Shown one piece after another: positions 14,896 to 21,913 of a stretch of DNA of 44,992 nucleotides; within the stretch, counting starts at the first letter, position 1, and every line of letters starts with the position of its first letter. The stretch spans positions 1 through 44,992 of IMG/VR virus record IMGVR_UViG_3300005340_000018; one strand, written 5' to 3'. Both the position numbers and the translations under genes were made by a program. Under the pieces are notes generated by a model, which saw nothing but the letters and a program-made list of their open reading frames with translations, was not told where the DNA came from and searched no databases. The stretch comes from a virus.

Positions 14896-15533
14896 TGACC
14901 GACCTCACCGACAACGGCCTGCAAATCGACCTTGCCTCAACTGGCGCACGTTTCACCCCGGTTGAGTTGAAGCTTCCCGAGGACATGCCGAAAGCTGAGT
15001 GGGTTCACGTCGGCCAGAAGCTTTTGCGAGCCGATCAGGTCATGCAATGGTGGATCGGTGACTGGGCACAGTTCGGGGCCGGGAATCCAGACAAGGAAGG
15101 GTGGCGACAAAAGGGTGCTTTGATCGAGTTTTGCAAGGCGAACAGGGTGGATTATGGGAATTTGAGGAATAAGAGTTGGGTTTCAGGTTCTATCCACCTT
15201 CAGCTACGGCGTGACAGCGTCTCGTGGGGCTTTTATCAGGAAATAGCTCCACTTCGACCACGCGAGCAAAAACTCTGGCTCGAAAAGGCGATCTCTCAGG
15301 AATTAAGCAGATCCTCGCTACGCCAAGCGATCCGCATAGCAAACGGCGAGGAAAATGCACTCTTGAGCGACGGGCCACGCATTGAATTCGGCACACAATA
15401 CTTTGACAACCTCAAGGGCTGGCTTTTGAAGCGGCCGCCAGAGTTTTGGACCGAGAACAGGCGTGAGGTTTGGGAAGGTCGGATCATGGAATTGGCAAGA
15501 ATTGTTTCAGGGACCGTCTGTCACGCCGCGTGA
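14895..15533 (+). CDS. ParB-like/KorB-like DNA-binding protein, 212 aa
   Basis: Start at ATG 14895 in TAATG; the frame is open to 14880, but that start overlaps the gene before. The pattern ADQVMQWWIGDWAQFG, then FCKANRVDYGNLRNKSWVSG, then SVSWGFYQEIAPLRPREQKL and ELSRSSLRQAIR resembles a group of bacterial and phage DNA-binding proteins. In that group a WxxGDW(L/A)xFG helix is followed by YxxLRNxxWV and a final helix-turn-helix, often described as ParB- or KorB-like regulators. This is similarity by eye. It is the last gene of the cassette behind the 14141 promoter. Confidence 0.7.
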   Translation: MTDLTDNGLQIDLASTGARFTPVELKLPEDMPKAEWVHVGQKLLRADQVMQWWIGDWAQFGAGNPDKEGWRQKGALIEFCKANRVDYGNLRNKSWVSGSIHLQLRRDSVSWGFYQEIAPLRPREQKLWLEKAISQELSRSSLRQAIRIANGEENALLSDGPRIEFGTQYFDNLKGWLLKRPPEFWTENRREVWEGRIMELARIVSGTVCHAA

Positions 15534-15537
15534 CATT

Positions 15538-15549
15538 GCGAAATTTCGC
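15538..15549. repeat. Perfect 12-bp palindrome GCGAAATTTCGC
   Basis: Perfect inverted repeat in the 42-base gap between the regulatory cassette and the head operon, four bases before the GTTGAC box at 15554. Its size and place fit an operator for a dimeric repressor, perhaps one of the cassette proteins. Confidence 0.6.
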
Positions 15550-15553
15550 ATTT

Positions 15554-15581
15554 GTTGACCGTTCGCCAAGTGCGAATGGCG
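15554..15581 (+). promoter_or_regulatory. GTTGAC box plus start-codon hairpin, copy A
   Basis: GTTGAC (15554-15559), then CGCCA (15564-15568) that can pair with TGGCG (15577-15581). The start codon ATG 15576 sits at the loop/stem border. No Shine-Dalgarno is visible. Three other virion genes have the same layout. Confidence 0.6.
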
Positions 15582-15986
15582 TTCAACCCTTTTATCGGCT
15601 GGTCACAAACCGAGCTTGAGAACGAATTAGAGCTTGCGCAGACCGACCTCGCGCAAGGAAAGACCACGACGCAGGCCGGGGATGGCAATGTCATGGTCAA
15701 AAGCCAGATTTCAGCGCGTCCCGAGGTGCGGATTGAGACCATTTTACGCGCGCTGAACCGAATTGCGCCGAGCACTTACCCACTGGCCGACTGTTTGCGG
15801 ATCACTTCGGCCAGGATCGTTTTCTCAGACGGTCCAGGCGCTTCCAGCGCGGCACCAGTAACTCCACCGGTTCAAAACGCCATCACCTATTCTGGGCCGC
15901 CGTCGATCAACCCTCCTTACATTGCGGCGATCGTTGTCGATTCTGATGGTCGCCAGTGGCAATACTTCCAGGGGTCATGGCATTGA
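15576..15986 (+). CDS. Head completion protein, gpW-like position
   Basis: Start at ATG 15576 (MAFNPFIGWSQTELENEL), chosen over the TTG at 15552 because the family begins this way. The N-terminal 70 residues (ELAQTDLAQGKTTTQAGDGN, then EVRIETILRALNRI) resemble small proteins that sit between large terminase and portal in lambda-like phages and act in head completion. A Pro/Ser-rich linker and a short beta-like C-terminus (VVDSDGRQWQYFQGSWH) extend it beyond the usual gpW size (68 aa). Its end overlaps the portal start by ten bases. Confidence 0.78.
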   Translation: MAFNPFIGWSQTELENELELAQTDLAQGKTTTQAGDGNVMVKSQISARPEVRIETILRALNRIAPSTYPLADCLRITSARIVFSDGPGASSAAPVTPPVQNAITYSGPPSINPPYIAAIVVDSDGRQWQYFQGSWH

Positions 15987-17662
15987 GGACCAAAGCGCGA
16001 CATTCAGCCAAGCTTCCGGCGCCAGCACGTAACGGCTTCCAGGCCGCCGCCGAGCCTTATAAGATTGTAGATCGCCGATCTTCCTTCGGATACGCGAACA
16101 CCTTAATCGAGTCCGCAACCCAGACCCAGGACCGAAAAAAGGTCGATCTCGTCGATTACGACATTCACCGAACGGTCAGCAGCTTTGGCCGGCGCACGTT
16201 GATGAGCCTGGCGCGCACGATGGTTTGGAGGATGCCGGCGCTGGCCGCGTCCATCCTCGAGCAAGCAAACCTGGCAGTAAACCCGTTCCAGCCGATTTAC
16301 CTTGGATCTGATGAGAGATGGGGGAAGCAGGCGCGCGAATGGCTGGATGGATTCCATGCGGTCATAGACGTTGCTGGCTGGCCTTACAATTACGAGAGTT
16401 ACTGCGAAAGCCTGATTTTTAACAATGTCGTTGATGGCGACATCTTCACGCTTTTGACCGAGGACGCCAGCGGCAATGCCAGGGTCCAACAGATAGGCGC
16501 ACACCGCGTCGGTGGTCGGTATCAGACCGGAGGCACTTGCGCCGTGCGTTACGAAGGAAACAAGCTTTTCATTGATAAGGTATTGATCGACGATTCCCTG
16601 CCTTACACCTACGCGACCGCCGTGGAATGGGAGGCGCCGATCATTGATGGGGTTATCCTGGACGACCTCAGCCGCGCGATTGCCTATCGGGTTTATTACG
16701 ACCCGTCTGTCAGTGACAAATACCGCGATATTTCCTCAAGAAACCTGTTTCCCGCCTTCCTGCCGATCATTCCCGGCCAGGTGCGCAACTTCTCGTTGCT
16801 GGCCTCTTCGATATTCGACTGGCAAGACCTTCAGGAGTTCAAACGCTGGGAAATGCTGGCGCAAAAGGCGTTTTCGACAAAGACAATCGTCGAAGAGAAC
16901 GAGACTGGGGACGTGGACACGTCGAAAGCGGTTATTGCATCGCCAGCAACTATGGACACGGACGGCAACCAGACCGCGCCGACGATGCAGAAGCTGGACG
17001 GGGGGATATACACCTATTTCAAGAGCAATACGGGATCGAAACTGACGGCTTTCAATTCCGGTGACCGGCCTGGACGCGGCACGAAAGACTTCATGGACGC
17101 GACCGTTCGCGACGCCTTCCGCGGCACCGAATGGGACGTTTACTTCTCCCTAGATCCTAGCCTTGGCGGTGCTCCGATGCGCACAGTTGTTGATCGCGTC
17201 AATCGCACGCTTAAAAAGCGTCGGCGCATGGTTGAGATGAACGTCAGGCGCGTGGACGTTTACGCACTGGCCAAAGCTATCAAGTCGGGTCAATTGCCGG
17301 CCAATAACGAGTTTTGGCGCTGGACCTATCGTCCGCAAGCCGACATCACCGCGGATCGACGATACGAGTCACAGACGGACATCAAGGAATACGAGAAGGG
17401 GTTTGTGAACTTAGAGGATATTGTCGCGAAACGTTCTGGGGACTGGCTTCAGCGACGCACCCAGCGTGAGGCCGAGGCTCACGACAAACTGACGCGAGCA
17501 AAAGCACTCGCCGACGAGTTTGATATTTCGATCCAGGAAGCATTGAACGAGCTCGGCGAGACCGGCGCAGTCAGCTTCTCAATGGCGCGGCGTGACACCG
17601 GCGAGGACGCGCTGACGACTGATGACGCCGAGGACGAAGGGAAAGGACAGAACGCAAGCTAA
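15977..17662 (+). CDS. Portal protein, lambda type
   Basis: Forms the ring through which DNA enters and leaves the head. Start at ATG 15977 behind CAGGGG; a GTG at 15956 would add seven residues. The sequence begins with a basic arm, then LMSLARTMVWRMPALAASIL and AREWLDGFHAVIDVAGWPYN. The middle has VDGVIL-type strands and FKRWEMLAQKAFSTKTIVEE. The C-terminus (RTVVDRVNRTLKKRRRMVEM, then YEKGFVNLEDIVAKRSGDWL, then an acidic tail) is typical of lambda GpB-like portals (Phage_portal_2). TAATG overlap with the protease gene. Confidence 0.93.
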   Translation: MALRTKARHSAKLPAPARNGFQAAAEPYKIVDRRSSFGYANTLIESATQTQDRKKVDLVDYDIHRTVSSFGRRTLMSLARTMVWRMPALAASILEQANLAVNPFQPIYLGSDERWGKQAREWLDGFHAVIDVAGWPYNYESYCESLIFNNVVDGDIFTLLTEDASGNARVQQIGAHRVGGRYQTGGTCAVRYEGNKLFIDKVLIDDSLPYTYATAVEWEAPIIDGVILDDLSRAIAYRVYYDPSVSDKYRDISSRNLFPAFLPIIPGQVRNFSLLASSIFDWQDLQEFKRWEMLAQKAFSTKTIVEENETGDVDTSKAVIASPATMDTDGNQTAPTMQKLDGGIYTYFKSNTGSKLTAFNSGDRPGRGTKDFMDATVRDAFRGTEWDVYFSLDPSLGGAPMRTVVDRVNRTLKKRRRMVEMNVRRVDVYALAKAIKSGQLPANNEFWRWTYRPQADITADRRYESQTDIKEYEKGFVNLEDIVAKRSGDWLQRRTQREAEAHDKLTRAKALADEFDISIQEALNELGETGAVSFSMARRDTGEDALTTDDAEDEGKGQNAS

Positions 17663-18477
17663 TGAAGCAATACCCGCACATTATTTCTGAGCTTTTCCAC
17701 AAACCACTATTGATCACGCAAGCCAGGCACGCGGCAATTGTTCGGATACTTGAAGCGCGGATTGAGGGTGGTTCAACTGATCGACGCGCGGAGATCGAGG
17801 TAAATCCACCTGACGAATCCGAGCAAGATCCAGCCGTTCAAGTCTTCGGACCATGCGCGATCATTCCCGTGCATGGCGTTGTCACGCGCTACGCTTCCGA
17901 CATTCCAGCTTCGAGTTGCGGGTGCGGCATGGACGTAGTGTCCGCAATGATCGACGAGGCGCAGGCCGACAGAAGCGTTCAAACCATTCTGTTCGACTTT
18001 CGCACGCCAGGCGGATCGGTAAATGGAATTCCTGAAATGGCCGCCAAAATTGCCAGCAGCCGAAAGCAAACCGTCGCGTTTACAGGATCGGAATGCTGCT
18101 CTGCTGGCGTATGGCTGGCTACGCAATGCCAAAGCTTCTTTTGCTCACCGTCTGCCACGGTTGGATCGATTGGTGTCTGGACAGCTTATGCCGACCTGAC
18201 GAAGCAAATGAAAAAGGAAGGCGTGGCAATTCAGAGTATCAGCGCCGGCAAATACAAACTCATGGGTGCCTACTGGAAACCTTTGAGCGACGAAGAAAAG
18301 GCCATGTTGCAGGCTGACGTGGACAAGATTTATGCGCAGTTCAAGGATGCCGTGAATGCGCGAAGGCAGGTCGATGATGAATTTATGAACGGTCAGGTTT
18401 TCGACGGCGAGAAGGCTTGCGAGATTGGACTTTGTGATGGCTTAATCGATGAGATTGGGGAGTTGATCGAGGACTAA
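17662..18477 (+). CDS. S49-family prohead protease (GpC-like)
   Basis: Serine protease that processes the prohead. The fold is shown by CAIIPVHGVVTRYAS, then TILFDFRTPGGSVNGI, then CCSAGVWLATQ with the likely nucleophile Ser147. SPSATVGSIGVW and the AGKYKLMGAYW block follow, with Lys197/Lys199 as the catalytic base. Lambda GpC carries a scaffold part (Nu3) at its C-terminus. Here the protein stops after the protease domain (271 aa), and a separate scaffold-like gene follows, so the two functions are split. Start in TAATG with the portal gene. Confidence 0.92.
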   Translation: MKQYPHIISELFHKPLLITQARHAAIVRILEARIEGGSTDRRAEIEVNPPDESEQDPAVQVFGPCAIIPVHGVVTRYASDIPASSCGCGMDVVSAMIDEAQADRSVQTILFDFRTPGGSVNGIPEMAAKIASSRKQTVAFTGSECCSAGVWLATQCQSFFCSPSATVGSIGVWTAYADLTKQMKKEGVAIQSISAGKYKLMGAYWKPLSDEEKAMLQADVDKIYAQFKDAVNARRQVDDEFMNGQVFDGEKACEIGLCDGLIDEIGELIED

Positions 18478-18480
18478 TTT

Positions 18481-18512
18481 GTTGACGTCCCGCGTTGCCT
18501 TGGAATGGCAAC
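18481..18512 (+). promoter_or_regulatory. GTTGAC box plus start-codon hairpin, copy B
   Basis: GTTGAC (18481-18486), then GTTGCC (18494-18499) pairing perfectly with GGCAAC (18507-18512). The start codon ATG 18505 spans the loop end and the 3' arm. No Shine-Dalgarno is visible. Confidence 0.65.
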
Positions 18513-18969
18513 ATTTAAGATTTTCCACATTTCTAAAGCGAACGCGCGAATCGAGGAACTCGAAACCCAGCTAACGGCGGTCACCAAGGAACGTGACGAA
18601 GCGCGCACCGCACTGGAATCCAACGCCAGCGAGGTTTCCGCCAGCGCAGAGCAGCTTCAAAGGGATCTCGATACCGCCAAGCAGACCATCGGGACGCTTA
18701 CCGGCCAATTAAGCGCGGCCACGACCACTGTCACCGCCAAAGACACCGAGATCGCGGCACTCACCACAAAACTTTCATCCAAGGACGGCGAGGTAAAAAT
18801 TCAAGTCGCGCAACAGGTCGCGCAGACCCAGGCCGCGCTTGGCCAGCCGCCAATGCCGTTGGTTCCCGAAGGCGCGAAAGCCGCAACAAACGGATCGACC
18901 GGCCTTGAAAAGATTGTCGCCGGTTGTCGCGCTGGCCTAGAAGCCGGTGGATTCAAACGCCAGAACTGA
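18505..18969 (+). CDS. Coiled-coil scaffold-like protein
   Basis: From about residue 12 to 100 the sequence is continuous coiled coil, with Glu/Leu/Thr heptads such as ARIEELETQLTAVTKERDEA and ending LTTKLSSKDGEVKIQVAQQV. Then comes a Pro/Gly-rich link and a short helical C-terminus (GLEKIVAGCRAGLEAGGFKR). A coiled-coil protein between protease and capsid genes is the usual place and shape of a scaffold. No sequence family recognised. The start is set by the GTTGAC hairpin element, with no ribosome site. Confidence 0.8.
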   Translation: MATFKIFHISKANARIEELETQLTAVTKERDEARTALESNASEVSASAEQLQRDLDTAKQTIGTLTGQLSAATTTVTAKDTEIAALTTKLSSKDGEVKIQVAQQVAQTQAALGQPPMPLVPEGAKAATNGSTGLEKIVAGCRAGLEAGGFKRQN

Positions 18970-18973
18970 TTTC

Positions 18974-19246
18974 ATGTCCACCGCATCTGACAAAAAGCAG
19001 CACTCCGCACCCTCGCACAAGGAGACGCTAAAATCTCACCACTCAAGAATTGATACCGAGAGGTCAAAGGCAGCTGCTGAGCACGAGAAGCTTCACGATC
19101 TAATCGTCGAGATCCAGAAAATGGATATGCCGACCACTCCCGCTTTTCGGAAGCACATGGACAAGACTCAAGAACAAAGCTCGAAGCTGGGCGGGGTTCT
19201 CGTGGCCTTGAGCGACCTTAAACACCCCGAAATTTCCGAAAGCTAA
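18974..19246 (+). CDS. Small charged protein, 90 aa, between scaffold and capsid
   Basis: Start at ATG 18974, five bases after the scaffold stop; an upstream GTG at 18947 would overlap it. Rich in His, Lys, Glu and Ser (SDKKQHSAPSHKETLKSHHS) with helical segments (AAAEHEKLHDLIVEIQKM) and a C-terminal LGGVLVALSDL. No family known. Its place suggests an assembly or minor head protein. Confidence 0.75.
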   Translation: MSTASDKKQHSAPSHKETLKSHHSRIDTERSKAAAEHEKLHDLIVEIQKMDMPTTPAFRKHMDKTQEQSSKLGGVLVALSDLKHPEISES

Positions 19247-19264
19247 ACCACCGAACAAAAATTT

Positions 19265-20251
19265 ATGGCTGACACATTTTTAACGCTGCTCGACATCACC
19301 AAGCAGAACGGCACCGATCAGGCCGTCGGCGTGGTGGAAGAGGTCCGCACTTACGCTCCTGAAGTCGATGTTTTACGGGGTCGCGCCATCAAGGGGACAA
19401 CCTACAAAGCTCTTGTGCGAACAGCCCTTCCAGGCGGCCCCGCTTTTCGTGCAGCCAATACCGGCGCGGCGGTTATAGCCAGCCGCTGGGATCAGCGCGT
19501 CAATCAAGCTTTCTTCCTCGATGGCCAGGTCCGTATCGACGAAGCGGTTTTGAACGCTTCCGAGTTTGGACCTGAATTTGTGATGGCCAACGAGGTGACC
19601 GGCGTGGTGAAGCAGAAGATGATCGCGCTCGGCAATCAGGTTTACTACGGCAACCCCTCAACGACTGACTTCGGTTTCGCTGGCTTCGTTTATCTCTACG
19701 ACCCGGTCGCAATGGAAGTCACCGCGAACGCAACCGGATCTCTTGGCGCCACCACTTCGAGCGCCTGGCTCGTCGTAAACAAGCCTGACTGTGCTGAATT
19801 CATTTACGGCAACAACAAGGGCCTTGAAATGGGTCAGTGGATGAAGCAGGCCATCATCGGCACGAATACGCAATACATGGGTTGGGTGAACAATCTCAGC
19901 GGCTATGTCGGACTGTCTTTCAATTACGCCAAGTCAGTTTGCCGGATAAAGAACCTGGCCGCCTACGGCACCGCATCAAACACAGGTTTGACTGATGAGC
20001 TGGTCGCCGCGGCACTGGCAAAATTCCCGGTTGGAGTGGTTCCGACTCACCTGTTTTGCACACGCGCACAGCGGTTCTTCCTGCAATCCAGCCGCACGCC
20101 GGTTTATTCGAGCGCCGGCAAGGCTGGGGTCACCGCCAGCCTCAGCTTGCAGTATGCGCCGACGCCGACCGAATCCAACGGCATTCCATTGATCGTGACT
20201 GACTCAATCCTCGACACCGAGACCGCGACAACTGCCGCCACGCCTTACTAA
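19265..20251 (+). CDS. Major capsid protein (HK97-fold candidate)
   Basis: Called from position (after protease and scaffold, before a cement-like protein), size (328 aa) and composition: Ala/Thr/Gly-rich, few Cys, mixed beta. Recognisable capsid-like parts are DQAVGVVEEVRTYAPEVDVL at the N-terminus, DGQVRIDEAVLNASEFGPEF, a long helix MANEVTGVVKQKMIALGNQV, VYYGNPSTTDFGFAGFVY, and AQRFFLQSSRTPVY near the C-terminus. These resemble major capsid proteins of phages with GpC-type proteases. Family-level identity needs a structure or profile search. Confidence 0.85.
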   Translation: MADTFLTLLDITKQNGTDQAVGVVEEVRTYAPEVDVLRGRAIKGTTYKALVRTALPGGPAFRAANTGAAVIASRWDQRVNQAFFLDGQVRIDEAVLNASEFGPEFVMANEVTGVVKQKMIALGNQVYYGNPSTTDFGFAGFVYLYDPVAMEVTANATGSLGATTSSAWLVVNKPDCAEFIYGNNKGLEMGQWMKQAIIGTNTQYMGWVNNLSGYVGLSFNYAKSVCRIKNLAAYGTASNTGLTDELVAAALAKFPVGVVPTHLFCTRAQRFFLQSSRTPVYSSAGKAGVTASLSLQYAPTPTESNGIPLIVTDSILDTETATTAATPY

Positions 20252-20282
20252 ACCGTAACGACGAAACGACCAAGCACACTTT

Positions 20283-20702
20283 ATGGCAACACAAGTTTTG
20301 AACACTCGGTTGATGCGCGATGCCGCACTGGTCATCACCAAGGCTCTCCCAGGCACCAGCGCGAGCAACACGACCGACGCGATTGACATCGGCTCTGGAC
20401 CTTTCCGACCTGAAGAAGTCGTGGTTGAGGTTAAGATCCCGGCCATCGCCGAGCACGTCACCGCAGGCAATCATATCGTTATCGCGCTTTGGCACGCGGA
20501 TACCACGACCCTGGCCGCGCCAGTGGAGCCTGTCCCGGCTATCACTATTGATCGGATAGGCGTGGTTTCAACTGGATCTCTTGGCAGTGTGTGGCGCTTC
20601 AAACTTCCGATTGGAACGAAGCGGTATATCGGCTTCCGGCAAACGGCTGGCGGCACGGACACGCTGTCCGGTTCATCGATCACATACTCGATTTTGGTAT
20701 AG
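20283..20702 (+). CDS. Capsid cement/decoration protein (Bbp16-like)
   Basis: A 139-residue, all-beta, Thr/Ile/Val-rich protein directly after the capsid gene. The N-terminus (LMRDAALVITKALPGTSASN, then AIDIGSGPFRPEEVVVEVKI) resembles Bbp16-type cement proteins, which begin with a DAQAIT segment, a D-(I/L)-G turn and then strands. The end has SVWRFKLPIGTKRYIGFRQT. Likely stabilises the expanded head. It is the last gene of the head operon; a strong terminator follows 29 bases downstream. Confidence 0.72.
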   Translation: MATQVLNTRLMRDAALVITKALPGTSASNTTDAIDIGSGPFRPEEVVVEVKIPAIAEHVTAGNHIVIALWHADTTTLAAPVEPVPAITIDRIGVVSTGSLGSVWRFKLPIGTKRYIGFRQTAGGTDTLSGSSITYSILV

Positions 20703-20730
20703 GGTCACGGGTGATTGTTTAGGGTTCTGA

Positions 20731-20771
20731 TTGGCTGGCTGGCTCGCGCTGGCCAGCCAATTTGGTTTTTT
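20731..20771 (+). terminator. Rho-independent terminator after the head operon
   Basis: TTGGCTGGC (20731-20739) pairs perfectly with GCCAGCCAA (20752-20760), followed by TTTGGTTTTTT. Nine base pairs and a T-rich tail make it the clearest terminator in the window. It separates capsid genes from the signal-peptide fibre cassette. Confidence 0.9.
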
Positions 20772-20776
20772 AAGAT

Positions 20777-21493
20777 ATGAAAAAGAAATTCGCTTTTGCC
20801 GCTCTTTGCCTGATCGCTTTGGCTGTATTCGCCGAGGACATTGTCAATCGCACGATCCGCTACCGAAAAGACGCGGTGATCAGCATTGATGGCACCGTTG
20901 TTTTCAAGGACGAAGATGCGGCGTGGACAAACAAGAGTCCGAACTTCCGGGCGCTTTCATTTATGAGCGGGTCGCTGGTGGACGGCGCTCCGGCCTTACA
21001 GTTCGGATCTCAGAACTTTATTTTTGAGGATGCCACAAATGGCGGAAACAATGGGATAGTCTCTATCGGTAACGGTTCATGGGATCGCGACTTTATATTT
21101 TATGGAGTCAGCGGCCAGCTCTGGATGAGGGGCGCGATTATGATGGGAACAAACGATCCATCGCAATGGCCAACAGCGCCAACTGGTGGAGGTGGCTCGG
21201 CTGTTGTAAACTCGAACGGCACAACCTACCTCCTTTCCTCCCTACCCAACACAGCGACGTGGGCCTCAACCAATCCCGTAGCTCCAAATATACGATTCGG
21301 GACTTCTGCAACCGGAAACAATAAGTCAGTCACGAACACATTCGCTCCGGGGTTCTCAAGCACGCCAGTTGTTACCATAGCCGCCGGAACAAACGACTTG
21401 CCTCACCTGATAACCGTCACAACGACAAACGTCATTTTCGGCGCGGCACAAACAAACGCTTCGATTCGCTGGATTGCGATTGGATCACCATGA
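20777..21493 (+). CDS. Secreted fibre-like protein with Sec signal peptide, 238 aa
   Basis: Residues 1-19 (MKKKFAFAALCLIALAVFA) are a textbook signal peptide with a likely cut after AVFA. The rest is beta-rich and full of Asn/Thr/Gly/Ser. It includes a GGGGS hinge near residue 137 and ends in a small domain with PVVTIAAGTNDLPHLITVTT, which resembles the receptor-side beta-sandwich of fibre tips. It follows the capsid terminator directly and is coupled by ATGA to another signal-peptide protein. Whether it joins the virion is unknown. An export signal on a phage structural protein is unusual. Confidence 0.78.
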   Translation: MKKKFAFAALCLIALAVFAEDIVNRTIRYRKDAVISIDGTVVFKDEDAAWTNKSPNFRALSFMSGSLVDGAPALQFGSQNFIFEDATNGGNNGIVSIGNGSWDRDFIFYGVSGQLWMRGAIMMGTNDPSQWPTAPTGGGGSAVVNSNGTTYLLSSLPNTATWASTNPVAPNIRFGTSATGNNKSVTNTFAPGFSSTPVVTIAAGTNDLPHLITVTTTNVIFGAAQTNASIRWIAIGSP

Positions 21494-21906
21494 AAAAAGA
21501 CACCATCCTTCTACTGTTTGTCTGCTCGATTATTTTCGCAGCGGCGCTCTATTTGATTCCTGAGTCTCGCGCTACCAGCTTTCCCCCTGGCCAAGCCAAC
21601 AACACAATCAACCTGACGCTGCTTTCGACAACCACGTCGAACAAGACTGGCAGCGCCTTTTTTGTCGAGAGTGTCAGCCTGCACACGCTTCAGCTAACCA
21701 CATTTGCCGGGACGAACGTTTGCAGCAATATCATTTCCGCAAGCTTGGACGGCGTCGGGTGGGTCAATATCGCAACGCAGTCTTACGGCACAAACTCACT
21801 CACAAACTTTCTGACGTTCTCGGGAAGGTATTCGTATATCCGCGCATCCTTCGGAACGACAACCAACACCACAAACACGATACTTTATCTCGGCGGCAGG
21901 CAGTAA
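21490..21906 (+). CDS. Secreted Thr/Asn-rich beta protein, 138 aa
   Basis: ATGA start. N-terminal residues 1-28 contain a hydrophobic core (TILLLFVCSIIFAAALYLIP) and end in SRAT, so it is exported or anchored. The mature part is Thr/Ser/Asn-rich beta (NLTLLSTTTSNKTGSAFFVE, then FAGTNVCSNIISASLDGVGW). It could fold as a small jelly-roll-like or fibre-tip domain. No family recognised. It is the second of four consecutive signal-peptide frames (20777-23877). Confidence 0.7.
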   Translation: MKKDTILLLFVCSIIFAAALYLIPESRATSFPPGQANNTINLTLLSTTTSNKTGSAFFVESVSLHTLQLTTFAGTNVCSNIISASLDGVGWVNIATQSYGTNSLTNFLTFSGRYSYIRASFGTTTNTTNTILYLGGRQ

Positions 21907-21913
21907 AAAACGC

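Noticed and set aside
15554-15581. Reading the four GTTGAC elements as ordinary sigma70 promoters
   Set aside because: No TATAAT-like -10 lies 16-18 bases after TTGACN; that position falls on the start codon region ATGGC in all four cases.
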